A DNA stretch of 48,438 nt from CAYPJE01 sp964410945. GTDB lineage: Bacteria > Fidelibacterota > Marinisomatia > Marinisomatales > TCS56. How positions within the stretch are numbered: the stretch's first letter is position 1; every line of letters starts with the position of its first letter. Below, one piece after another: positions 40,344-48,438 of this stretch. Made by a program: the position numbers and the translations under genes. The stretch lies in the NCBI GenBank assembly GCA_964410945.1, contig CAYPJE010000022.1, forward strand, positions 1-48,438, given 5' to 3'. Below the pieces are notes generated by a model. The model ran no database searches. It had not been told where the DNA came from and saw nothing but the letters and a program-made list of their open reading frames with translations.

Positions 40344-42713
40344 TTATTCATGTTTTAGTGTCTGGGCCGGGTTGGTCATGGCCGCTTTCACTGACTGGTA
40401 ACTGACAGTCAGCAGGGCGATAACCAATGCCAGCAGACCGGCAACCAGAAACGTGCCGAGGCCCAGTTCGATCCGGTAGGCATAATTCTCGAGGTATTTA
40501 TTAGCCACCAGATAAGCCAGGGGAAAGGCGATGGCACTGGCGATAATTACCCATTTGGCGAACTGACTGGTCATCAGGATGACCAGATTGGAAACAGTGG
40601 CACCCAGTACCTTCCGAACACCGATTTCCTTCATCCGTTGCTCGGCGGTAAAGGAGGCCAGTCCAAACAGTCCCAGACAGGCGATTATAATTGCCAGGAT
40701 TGAAAAATACTTCACCAGTTCACTCATCCCGGTTTCGGTCCGGTACATCCATTCAAAATCCTCGTCCAGGAAACGGTATTCAAAGGGATAAGTAGGCAGA
40801 ACCCGTTTCCAGCCGGCTTCCACCGCCGCCAGTGATTCAGTTATATCGCCAGATTCCAGCCGGACTAACATGGTGCTGAACCATTTGGGATATATAAACA
40901 CAGCCAATGGTTCGATTTCGTTATGGACCGATTGAAAATGGAAATCCTTCATTACACCAAGGATCGGTCCTTTGCCGCCTAAAAATTCCAGCGTTTCATT
41001 GATAACGGTTTCCTTGTCCATGATCCTGGCCAGGGTCTCGTTGATGACGTAGGCATTGTGTTCGTCATCGGTAATATCGGTGGGGAATTCCGGTGAGAAG
41101 GCCCGGCCCTCAACCAGTTCGATACCCATTGTCTCAAAATAGCTGAAATCCACCGAACTCATCCCGACCACCAATTCCATTTCGGGATCTTTCCCTTCCC
41201 AGTTGGCACCGCCGGAATTGCTGCCGATGCTGGTGGGACGGTGGGACGAAGCGGTCACACCCAGTACCTGGGGTAATTGGGCCAGTTCTGTTTTCAGGGC
41301 TTCATAGCTGTTTCCGATTTCACCCCGAATCCCAACAGAAATAACATGTTCCTGGTCGAAGCCCAGATCTTTGGAACGCATATAATTAAGCTGCTGGTAG
41401 ATCACCATCGTGCCGATGGTCAGTACAATCGATAGGGTAAACTGAAAAATAACCAGTGCTTTACGCAGGGTCTGACTACGACCGGCAGACAGTTGACCTT
41501 TCAACACTTTAACCGGCCGGAAAGCCGAAAGAAACAGGGCCGGGTAACTGCCGGATACAATCCCGGTAATAATAGTAATTGCCAGCAATCCGATAAGGAA
41601 ACTGCTATCTATTATAGCACCTATCTCAATTCTTTTAGAAGCAATTTCGTTGAAGACCGGCAACAGTAAATAAACAAATACCAGAGCCAGAATTACTGCC
41701 AGAAATGACAGTACAATCGATTCTCCGATGAACTGGTAAATCAGGTTTTGCCGTTGGGCACCGACAACTTTTCGTATCCCAATTTCCCGGGCCCGGTTGG
41801 CTGAGCGGGCGGTGGCCAGGTTCATGAAATTGATGCAGGCAATCAACAGGACAAACCCGGCGATGATGGAAAATACATAGATGAAAATAATTGCCTGTCC
41901 ATTGTCACTGAATCCGAAGTATCCATAAAGATGTACTCTGGTCAACGGGGCTGCCATGAACTGGGTATCCGATTCATAATCCCGGTTATTATGGACAACT
42001 TCGGTTAGTTTACTGTTTACGTCGCTAAGGTTGGAATTTTCCTGCAATAATATATAGGTGTTGATATTATTACTGCCCCAGTTGTCATTATAATTACCGA
42101 ATTTTTTGGACAATTCGACTGAGACCAGCATCTTTGGCTGAATTATACTGCTGGGAGGTGGATCGGCCAGTACTCCGGTAACCGTAAGTGGGTACTGGTC
42201 ATTGGCGGTGAGTACTTTACCGATCGGATCGTCGTTACCGAAATACTTGGCAGCGTATTCCTCCGTTAGTACAATTGAATTGGGATCTTCCATTACTGTC
42301 GTTGGATTACCGCGGAGCAGAGTAAAACCGAACATGTTAAAGAAATCCGGATCAACGGCGCGAACATCGCCTTCAATGAAGGTTTTGTCGGCATAACTAT
42401 AGGACTGCCCCCCGCACCAGCCCCAGCGGGTAGCGCCCAGCACTTCCGGAATTTCATCTTTCCAGACCGGGGCACAGGGCCAGGGCATTACATTCACATG
42501 ATAGAGTTTGCCGCTGTAGTTCTGGTCCTGCTCAACCCGGAAAAGATTTTCAGCCTGAGGATGGAACTTGTCATAACTTAATTCATCCTGAACCCAGAGG
42601 AGGATCAACAGAGCGCAGGTCAGACCAATTGCCAACCCGAAAATATTGATGGCCGAATATCCCTTATGACGAAAAATATTTCTGAAAGCAATTTTCAAGT
42701 AGTTACTTATCAT
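40344..42713 (-). CDS. MacB-like ABC transporter permease (copy 3)
   Basis: 789 residues. It begins M-I-S-N-Y-L-K-I-A-F-R-N-I-F-R-H-K-G-Y, then a helix at about 20-42, a periplasmic MacB_PCD domain to about 280, three FtsX-type helices (about 285-395) with the conserved C-I-N-F-M-N-L-A-T-A-R-S-A-N-R and E-I-G-I-R-K-V-V-G-A. A second module repeats this layout, ending with three more helices and E-I-G-V-R-K-V-L-G-A. Such two-module, eight-helix permeases act as mechanotransmission exporters or lipoprotein/antibiotic efflux units with a LolD/MacB ATPase. It is 13 nt downstream of its paralogue. Confidence 0.88.
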   Translation of the reverse strand: MISNYLKIAFRNIFRHKGYSAINIFGLAIGLTCALLILLWVQDELSYDKFHPQAENLFRVEQDQNYSGKLYHVNVMPWPCAPVWKDEIPEVLGATRWGWCGGQSYSYADKTFIEGDVRAVDPDFFNMFGFTLLRGNPTTVMEDPNSIVLTEEYAAKYFGNDDPIGKVLTANDQYPLTVTGVLADPPPSSIIQPKMLVSVELSKKFGNYNDNWGSNNINTYILLQENSNLSDVNSKLTEVVHNNRDYESDTQFMAAPLTRVHLYGYFGFSDNGQAIIFIYVFSIIAGFVLLIACINFMNLATARSANRAREIGIRKVVGAQRQNLIYQFIGESIVLSFLAVILALVFVYLLLPVFNEIASKRIEIGAIIDSSFLIGLLAITIITGIVSGSYPALFLSAFRPVKVLKGQLSAGRSQTLRKALVIFQFTLSIVLTIGTMVIYQQLNYMRSKDLGFDQEHVISVGIRGEIGNSYEALKTELAQLPQVLGVTASSHRPTSIGSNSGGANWEGKDPEMELVVGMSSVDFSYFETMGIELVEGRAFSPEFPTDITDDEHNAYVINETLARIMDKETVINETLEFLGGKGPILGVMKDFHFQSVHNEIEPLAVFIYPKWFSTMLVRLESGDITESLAAVEAGWKRVLPTYPFEYRFLDEDFEWMYRTETGMSELVKYFSILAIIIACLGLFGLASFTAEQRMKEIGVRKVLGATVSNLVILMTSQFAKWVIIASAIAFPLAYLVANKYLENYAYRIELGLGTFLVAGLLALVIALLTVSYQSVKAAMTNPAQTLKHE

Positions 42714-42726
42714 TATTTCCTCAATT

Positions 42727-45153
42727 TTATTCGTATTTAAGAGAATCTACCGGATTAGTGTTAGCTGCTTTCATGGCCTGAGTAGTCACTGTTGACAGCG
42801 CGACAATAAAGGCGATAACTCCCGCCAGCAGGAAAGTGAGGTGACTGAAATCGATGCGATAAGCAAAATTTTCCAGCCAGTTCTTCATTGTATAGAATGA
42901 TAATGGCCATGATAGGGCTGTAGCAATCAGGATCAGTTTCAGGATATCGGTGGATAGTAAAACATAGATATTCGGCACCGAGGCACCGAGCACTTTTCTG
43001 ATTCCGATTTCTTTGGTCCGCTGCTCAACAATGAATGACGCCAGGCCGAAAAGTCCCAGACAGGCGATCAAAATCGCCAGCAGAGAAAAGATCGTTACGA
43101 TCTGTTTTGTGCGTGTCTCAGCGGTGTATAGATGATCGAAATCGTCGTCCAAAAAGGTATATTCAAAGGGTTGGTCGACGGCGTATTTCTTCCAGATTTC
43201 TTCGATGTATCCCAGTGTCCCTGAGACGTCGTGTTCGGTAATGCGGACCGCTGTATATCGTCCGAACCCCCGGGGATTGAAATTGTACATGGCCAGGGGC
43301 CGGATTTGTTCATGCATCGATTGGAAATGGTAATCCTTGACAACTCCAACTATTTCAAAATCCATAGGCTCGCCATTTGGTCCACCTGCTCGGATTAGAT
43401 AACGGCCGACAGGATCACCAATATTCATATGGGCGGCAGCGGTTTCATTTATCACGACAGACAGCGAATCGGCTGGTCGGGTCGGCGAAAACATGCGTCC
43501 GGTGATGACCTCAATTTCATATGCATCCGTGAAATAATCATCGGCTATGAAAGTGGATAGCATAATGGCATTTTCAGCTGGTTCCCCTTTGATCTGATGG
43601 ACTGAATTCCCAAAATTATGTCCGATCAGGCTGGTGGAATTAGCAACAGAAATGATCCTGGGATCCTGGCGCAATTCGTTTTTGAAGGCCGCTATCTGCT
43701 GGCCGATATCATCGGTCTTTTCCACTATCACTACATTTTTCTTGGTGTATCCCAGGTCTTTGCTTTGGATGTAATTGAGCTGGTTGAAAACAATCATCGT
43801 TCCGGTGAAAAGGGTAATCGAGATAGTAAACTGAAAGATCACCAGCCCACTGCGTAACCAGGAATTGCTGCTTTTGGCCTGGGCCGAACCCTTCAGTACT
43901 TTGACCGGATTGAAGGAAGCCAGGTAAAATGCGGGGTAGCTGCCTGAAATAAATCCAACGATTAATATGAGGATAATCAGAGCCGGGATCGCCCAGGAGC
44001 TGGCAAGCAGGTTAAATGATAACTGGGATACCAGCAGGTTGTTGTAGGCCGGCAGCAGCAGTTGAACCAGGATTACGGCAATAAAAACAGCAATCGTTGT
44101 CAGCAGCAGTGCTTCCACCAGAAATTGCTGCATCAACTGGCCGCGGTTGGAGCCCAATGTTTTCCGGACTCCGACTTCCCGGGCCCGTTTGGCTGAACGA
44201 GCCGTGGCCAGATTCATGAAATTGATACAGGCAATAATCAATATGAATACGGCGATGATCGAAAAGATCTGAATATAGAGGACATTGCCATTGGCTTCTG
44301 GTTCATATTCCAGATCGGAATGCAGGTGGATATCGGTGAGTGGCTGCAGATAAAAACCATAGGCTGCACCCTGTTCTCCAAGTTTTTCCCATGAAACACC
44401 CATGAATTGCTCGATTTGCGGTCCGGCGTATTTGGTAACCATGTCAGGGAAAAATTCTTCCACCGATTCCGGTGTGGCCGATTTATCCAATACCAGATAG
44501 GTATAGAAATTATTATTTACCCACAACTGGCCGTTGGCCATCTGAGGATAGGACATTAAGGAAGCAAGGAAATCATAGTGAAAATGTGAGTTTTCCGGAC
44601 AGTCTTCAATTATACCGGTTACCACATAATCACGGCGGCGATCGGAATTCAGGGTTTTACCCATGGGATCTTCATTCCCAAAGTACCGTTCGGCGGTGGA
44701 GCGGGTAATCACCACTGTCATCGGTTGGGTGAGGGCTGTTTTAGGATCACCCTGGATGAATTCGATATCAAACACCTCGAAGATGGTCGAATCGACTGTA
44801 AACCAGCGCTCTTCACTGAAAACCTTATCTTCATAGCGGATTACCGGAAAACCAAGATTGGTCGTTCTGGCACTGGCTAACACTCCGGGAATCTCGCGTT
44901 GGAAAGCCGCTCCCACCGGGGCCGGAGATACGGCCATGTTAAAATCATTTCCAGCCATGGAACCGCGTGTTGCCACCCGATAGATACGATCAGCCTTGGA
45001 ATGATAACTATCATAGCTTAATTCATACTGCACATACAGCATGATCAGAATAAAGGCCATCACACCTACCGCCAGACCGATGATATTGATTAATGAATAA
45101 CCTTTGTGGCGCAGGAGATTGCGCAGGGCGGTAATCAGATAGTTTCTAAACAT
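42727..45153 (-). CDS. MacB-like ABC transporter permease (copy 2)
   Basis: 808 residues with the same two MacB_PCD-FtsX modules as its neighbours. Landmarks: M-F-R-N-Y-L-I-T-A-L-R-N-L-L-R-H-K-G-Y at the start, C-I-N-F-M-N-L-A-T-A-R-S-A-K-R with E-V-G-V-R-K-T-L-G-S in the first FtsX part, and E-I-G-I-R-K-V-L-G-A in the second. It differs from the others mainly in the periplasmic domains, where substrate or partner specificity would lie. It starts 13 nt after copy 1. Confidence 0.88.
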   Translation of the reverse strand: MFRNYLITALRNLLRHKGYSLINIIGLAVGVMAFILIMLYVQYELSYDSYHSKADRIYRVATRGSMAGNDFNMAVSPAPVGAAFQREIPGVLASARTTNLGFPVIRYEDKVFSEERWFTVDSTIFEVFDIEFIQGDPKTALTQPMTVVITRSTAERYFGNEDPMGKTLNSDRRRDYVVTGIIEDCPENSHFHYDFLASLMSYPQMANGQLWVNNNFYTYLVLDKSATPESVEEFFPDMVTKYAGPQIEQFMGVSWEKLGEQGAAYGFYLQPLTDIHLHSDLEYEPEANGNVLYIQIFSIIAVFILIIACINFMNLATARSAKRAREVGVRKTLGSNRGQLMQQFLVEALLLTTIAVFIAVILVQLLLPAYNNLLVSQLSFNLLASSWAIPALIILILIVGFISGSYPAFYLASFNPVKVLKGSAQAKSSNSWLRSGLVIFQFTISITLFTGTMIVFNQLNYIQSKDLGYTKKNVVIVEKTDDIGQQIAAFKNELRQDPRIISVANSTSLIGHNFGNSVHQIKGEPAENAIMLSTFIADDYFTDAYEIEVITGRMFSPTRPADSLSVVINETAAAHMNIGDPVGRYLIRAGGPNGEPMDFEIVGVVKDYHFQSMHEQIRPLAMYNFNPRGFGRYTAVRITEHDVSGTLGYIEEIWKKYAVDQPFEYTFLDDDFDHLYTAETRTKQIVTIFSLLAILIACLGLFGLASFIVEQRTKEIGIRKVLGASVPNIYVLLSTDILKLILIATALSWPLSFYTMKNWLENFAYRIDFSHLTFLLAGVIAFIVALSTVTTQAMKAANTNPVDSLKYE

Positions 45154-45166
45154 TGGAGTTCCTCAT

Positions 45167-47569
45167 TTATTCATAACGCAGTGATTTGACCGGATTGGCC
45201 AGAGCTGCTTTAATGGATTGGTAGCTGACGGTAATGATCGCCAGTATTAAAGTTCCAGAGGTGATAAACAGAGGGATAAACCAGCTGAAGGAAATGCGAA
45301 AAGCGAAAGTTGTCAGCCACTTATCCATGGCAAACCAGCTTAACGGATAAGCAATTACACTGGCTATTAGAATCAGCACTATTGTTTCAGTTGACAACAG
45401 ACGGACAATATTAGGTACGGTTGCTCCCAGTACTTTGCGAATACCGATTTCTTTGGTGCGGTTGGTAGCAGTGAATGAAGACATTCCTAACAGGCCCAGG
45501 CAGCCGATGAATATTGCCAGGAAACTGAAGGAAGTAGTCAGGCTGCGCAATTCCTGTTCCTGCTGGTAGCTTTGGCTTAGATGATCATCAAAGAATATGT
45601 AATCGAAGGGCCGGTCAGGAACCAGACTCTGCCATTTTTCCTGCAGATTTTGCAGGGACTGGCTGGTGTTTTCACCACTTAATTTCAAAGTCAGCGTCTG
45701 CCAGTTCTCATCATCCATACTTATAAACAGCGGTTCTATCTGCTCGTGGAGGCTGGCCATATGAAAATCATGAACTACACCAATAACCGTTACGTCAAAT
45801 GATTCTTCTTCCTCGTCGGGCATACTGTTAAAATGAAATTTCTTTCCCAGTGGATTGTCCCACCCGAATTTCCGGGCGGCGGTAGCGTTAATAATACAGG
45901 CTTCACTGGAATCGGATGCCAGGTTGGCAGAAAAATTCCGTCCGCTTTCCAGTTTCATGTCCAGTGCTTCAAGATAGTAGGCATCGATACTCAGGAAGTC
46001 CATGGTCTGAGCTTCTTCCTGGGTGAATCCCTCTGGCTGGAAGATGCTTTTATGAACTCCCCGGCTGGGAATATGGCTGGAAACGGTAGCAAACTTTACT
46101 CCGGGTACCTGACTGAATTCATCCCGCATCAACTTGATGGGGGGAATTCCCGGCTGATCAAGGTCCGATATGACCAGGATATTTTCTTTAGAAAACCCCA
46201 TTGGTTTATCGTTGATATAATTGATCTGTCGGCTAATGGTAGTGGTACCGATCAAAAGCATTATGGTTATCGAAAACTGGAAGACTACCAGGACCTGTCG
46301 CAGGCGGGAATTGGCGGCTCCCCGTTTCAGGCTGCTGCCTAATATCTCACTGGGTTCATAGGCCGACAGGTAGAAGGCCGGGTAGGCTCCGGCCAGCAAA
46401 CCGGTCAGAATTGCCATCCCAAGCAGGGCTGGTATCAACCACCAGATCGTGAAATACTGCAGGTCCAGGGTATAGCCGCTCAGAGCTTTGAAATTGTCAG
46501 CAAAGGCTTCCAGTAAAAGGATTGTCAATCCGATCGCAATTACACTGAGCAGCACCGATTCACTCAGGAACTGGGCCATCAGCTGGCGCCGTCCGGCACC
46601 CAGCGTTTTCCGGATACCCACCTCTTTGGCCCGCAAGGCCGCCAGGGCAGTGGACAGGTTGATGAAATTGAAGCAGGCCATCAGCAGGACCAGCAGGGCG
46701 ACACCTGAGAACAGGTAAACATAAACAATACTGCCGTTGTTACCCAGATCGATGGCCATATCGGAATGCAGATGAACATCGGTCATTGGTTGAAACCAGA
46801 ATTTGATTGAACCGCCAATTGCCGCCATGATCGGTCCCAGGTGGGCATCGACCAGTTCGGGGACTTTGGCTTCCAGAGCGGCGGCATTGGTATTTTCCGC
46901 CAGCAAAACATAGGTTCCCATGGAAAAGCTCATCCATTCTTCCATCCGCTGGGGGTTCAGCCTGGCCAGTGTTTCAATCGAACACAGGATGTTAAACTGG
47001 AGCTGGGAATTAGCTGGAAAATCAGCCATGATTCCAGTGACAGTGTATTCCGTGCCACCGATTTTAATTAGCTTGCCAATCGGATCGATATTATCGAAAT
47101 ACTTGGGCACCATCGATTCGGCAATTACCGTCGTATAGGCCGCTTCCAGTACGGTACCGGGATTTCCCTGCAGTAAGGGGAATGAAAACATCCGGAAGAA
47201 ATCCCGATCAGCGTAGCTCACATTTGATTCAGTGAATTGACGGTCTTCATATTTTACAGGTGCATCTTCCGGGCCGGTAATTCGAACTGCCATCAAAACT
47301 TCGGGGTATTGTTCGACCAGGGCGGGACCGGTGGGACCGTTAGTTATCGGTGCTTTCATGTGGGAACCAAGATCGGCTTCCAGGCAAACCCGGTGGATTC
47401 GATCCGAATTCTCATGGAACCGGTCAAAGCTGAGTTCATTGGCCACCCAGGCCACAATCAGGATGCAGGCTGCCATTCCAATGGACAGGCCCAGCAGATT
47501 AATCAGGGAATGTCCCCGGTGTTTCCAGAGATTGCGCAACGCGCTTTTAAGGTAATTGCTGATCATCAT
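45167..47569 (-). CDS. MacB-like ABC transporter permease (copy 1)
   Basis: 800 residues, two MacB_PCD-FtsX modules and eight helices. It starts M-M-I-S-N-Y-L-K-S-A-L-R-N-L-W-K-H-R-G-H (the second Met could be the true start). The FtsX motifs are C-F-N-F-I-N-L-S-T-A-L-A-A-L-R with E-V-G-I-R-K-T-L-G-A and, in the second module, E-I-G-I-R-K-V-L-G-A. It is the first permease after the ATPase gene (63 nt gap). Three permeases with one ATPase suggest gene duplication, with either hetero-dimers or alternative permease pairs. Confidence 0.88.
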   Translation of the reverse strand: MMISNYLKSALRNLWKHRGHSLINLLGLSIGMAACILIVAWVANELSFDRFHENSDRIHRVCLEADLGSHMKAPITNGPTGPALVEQYPEVLMAVRITGPEDAPVKYEDRQFTESNVSYADRDFFRMFSFPLLQGNPGTVLEAAYTTVIAESMVPKYFDNIDPIGKLIKIGGTEYTVTGIMADFPANSQLQFNILCSIETLARLNPQRMEEWMSFSMGTYVLLAENTNAAALEAKVPELVDAHLGPIMAAIGGSIKFWFQPMTDVHLHSDMAIDLGNNGSIVYVYLFSGVALLVLLMACFNFINLSTALAALRAKEVGIRKTLGAGRRQLMAQFLSESVLLSVIAIGLTILLLEAFADNFKALSGYTLDLQYFTIWWLIPALLGMAILTGLLAGAYPAFYLSAYEPSEILGSSLKRGAANSRLRQVLVVFQFSITIMLLIGTTTISRQINYINDKPMGFSKENILVISDLDQPGIPPIKLMRDEFSQVPGVKFATVSSHIPSRGVHKSIFQPEGFTQEEAQTMDFLSIDAYYLEALDMKLESGRNFSANLASDSSEACIINATAARKFGWDNPLGKKFHFNSMPDEEEESFDVTVIGVVHDFHMASLHEQIEPLFISMDDENWQTLTLKLSGENTSQSLQNLQEKWQSLVPDRPFDYIFFDDHLSQSYQQEQELRSLTTSFSFLAIFIGCLGLLGMSSFTATNRTKEIGIRKVLGATVPNIVRLLSTETIVLILIASVIAYPLSWFAMDKWLTTFAFRISFSWFIPLFITSGTLILAIITVSYQSIKAALANPVKSLRYE

Positions 47570-47632
47570 AACGGTTACCCCAAGCTGATAGCTGAACAGT
47601 CTGCCACCAGACCACAGCCGGTTGATGGATGA

Positions 47633-48322
47633 TTATACGTGAAATTTACCGTTGACGTTTTCGGTAACTATCTGACCGTCGAACAGGTGGACAGTCCGGT
47701 GGGCGAATTCTGCATAGGCTGGAGAGTGCGTAACCATCACGATGGTTGTGCCGTTGTCATTTAATTCAGTCAATAGTTTCATCACTTCGTCACCATGAGC
47801 CGAGTCCAGGTTACCGGTAGGCTCGTCTGCCAGGATGATCTTGGGATCAGATACCAGGGCCCGGCTTACTGCCACACGCTGTTGTTGTCCACCTGAAAGC
47901 TGCTGGGGAAAATGTCCGCTGCGGTGGGCGATACCCATATGCTCGATTACTTCATTTACTTTTTTCTTTCGGTCGGCGGCTGGCATTCCCAGGTACAGTA
48001 ATGGCAATTCCACGTTTTCAAAAACCGTCAGTTCGTCAATCAGGTTAAAGCTCTGAAATACAAAACCGATATTTTCCTTCCGCAGGTTGGCACGCTGGCG
48101 TTCGCTGTATCCGGCGACCTCGTGTTCAAGGAAATTGTATTCTCCATCACTGGGATTGTCCAGTAATCCCAGAATATTCAACAAGGTTGATTTGCCACAA
48201 CCGGACGGGCCCATTATAGCCACAAATTCACCTTCCTTGACTTCCAGATTGACTTGATTCAACGCCGTGGTCTCAACTTCTTCGGTCGTGAAGACTTTTA
48301 CCAGATCGTTTGTTTTAATCAT
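47633..48322 (-). CDS. ABC transporter ATP-binding protein (LolD/MacB type)
   Basis: 229 residues, single-domain length. Walker A is G-P-S-G-C-G-K-S-T (about 38-46), the Q-loop is in G-F-V-F-Q-S-F-N-L-I, the signature is L-S-G-G-Q-Q-Q-R-V, Walker B is I-I-L-A-D-E-P-T-G-N-L-D and the switch is V-M-V-T-H-S. F-Q-S-F-N-L-I and the N-L-D-S end are those of LolD/MacB/FtsE-type ATPases that drive permeases like the three downstream. GAAGGAGC precedes the ATG by about 7 nt. No fused permease, so it must serve the downstream genes. Confidence 0.95.
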   Translation of the reverse strand: MIKTNDLVKVFTTEEVETTALNQVNLEVKEGEFVAIMGPSGCGKSTLLNILGLLDNPSDGEYNFLEHEVAGYSERQRANLRKENIGFVFQSFNLIDELTVFENVELPLLYLGMPAADRKKKVNEVIEHMGIAHRSGHFPQQLSGGQQQRVAVSRALVSDPKIILADEPTGNLDSAHGDEVMKLLTELNDNGTTIVMVTHSPAYAEFAHRTVHLFDGQIVTENVNGKFHV

Positions 48323-48383
48323 TATTAGCTCCTTCTTTCACTAATAGAGTTGTTGACTAATTTTTATTGAAATATTCTGAAGT

Positions 48384-48409
48384 AGGGACAAGATTCGAAT
48401 CTTGTCCCT
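48384..48409. repeat. 26-bp perfect palindrome upstream of the ABC operon
   Basis: Arms AGGGACAAGATTC and GAATCTTGTCCCT abut with no spacer. It lies between a possible upstream stop codon (48421-48423) and the ATPase start. It could be a dispersed repeat, a terminator-like stem without T-run, or an operator. Confidence 0.8.
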
Positions 48410-48420
48410 GCAATTATTCT

Positions 48421-48438
48421 TTATTCATTCAGCACCAG
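48421..48438 (-). CDS. Possible 3' end of an upstream gene (partial, very short)
   Basis: On the minus strand the last 18 bases read L-V-L-N-E then TAA. Only five codons are visible, so this could be chance. In this type of cluster the gene before the ATPase is often a HlyD/MacA-like adaptor, which is context only. Confidence 0.2.
   Translation of the reverse strand: MVLNE

Noticed and set aside
48384..48409. tRNA T-arm-like sequence (GATTCGAATC)
   Set aside because: It is the centre of a longer perfect palindrome and there is no cloverleaf or anticodon arm around it.

Overview
The window looks like a chromosomal segment from a free-living Gram-negative bacterium of the FCB superphylum (Bacteroidota-like, perhaps Marinimicrobia/KSB1/Calditrichota-like; the exact phylum is inference). 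The grounds are two large exported proteins ending in PNPF-type C-terminal sorting/FlgD-like domains, a gingipain-fold C25 peptidase resembling the type IX secretion sortase PorU, a CruF-type carotenoid hydratase, tandem MacB-like permeases and short dispersed intergenic repeats typical of that group. I saw no rRNA, tRNA, CRISPR array, phage module or IS transposase.

Layout. 1-4.0 kb (minus): a membrane/carotenoid operon of geranylgeranyl-reductase-family flavoprotein, CruF-like protein, outer-membrane protein and the start of a 7TM sensor kinase cut by the window edge. 4.07-4.36 kb (minus): a small HesB-like gene with an in-frame TGA at the conserved cysteine position and a SECIS-like hairpin behind it, so a probable selenoprotein. 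4.4-7.3 kb: cystathionine synthase/lyase family enzyme, HU/IHF protein and threonine aldolase. 7.3-15.6 kb (minus): a six-repeat adhesin-like exported protein, an M16 lipoprotein protease and a membrane TPR protein. 15.7-17.3 kb (plus): MarR-DoxX-pirin cluster. 17.3-23.0 kb (minus): a secreted MetX-like hydrolase followed by the C25 peptidase. 23.2-25.9 kb (plus): ABC ATPase, permease, YtrA-type GntR regulator and a GIN-domain protein, with a promoter/operator and a strong terminator. 26.1-31.1 kb (plus): carA, carB and a nicotinamidase-like protein that has lost its catalytic cysteine and metal ligands.

31.1-39.7 kb (minus) is an SOS/mutagenesis island: lexA, a catalytically dead ImuB-type Y-family polymerase with a clamp-binding motif, DnaE2-type polymerase, a small unknown protein, an AlbA_2 protein and an SRAP (HMCES/YedK) protein. 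Both junctions of the lexA-imuB-dnaE2 core carry a small nuclease-family gene (GxxExxY and DUF559) with inverted repeats, each ending exactly at the start codon of the next SOS gene. The DUF559-linked repeat supplies the Shine-Dalgarno sequence of dnaE2. 39.7-40.1 kb is a gene-free stretch of REP-like hairpins and short repeats. 40.1-48.3 kb (minus) holds a LolD/MacB-type ATPase, three tandem paralogous permeases and a small unknown protein.

The most notable items are the HesB-like selenoprotein candidate, the doubly inserted mutasome operon and the nicotinamidase pseudoenzyme.
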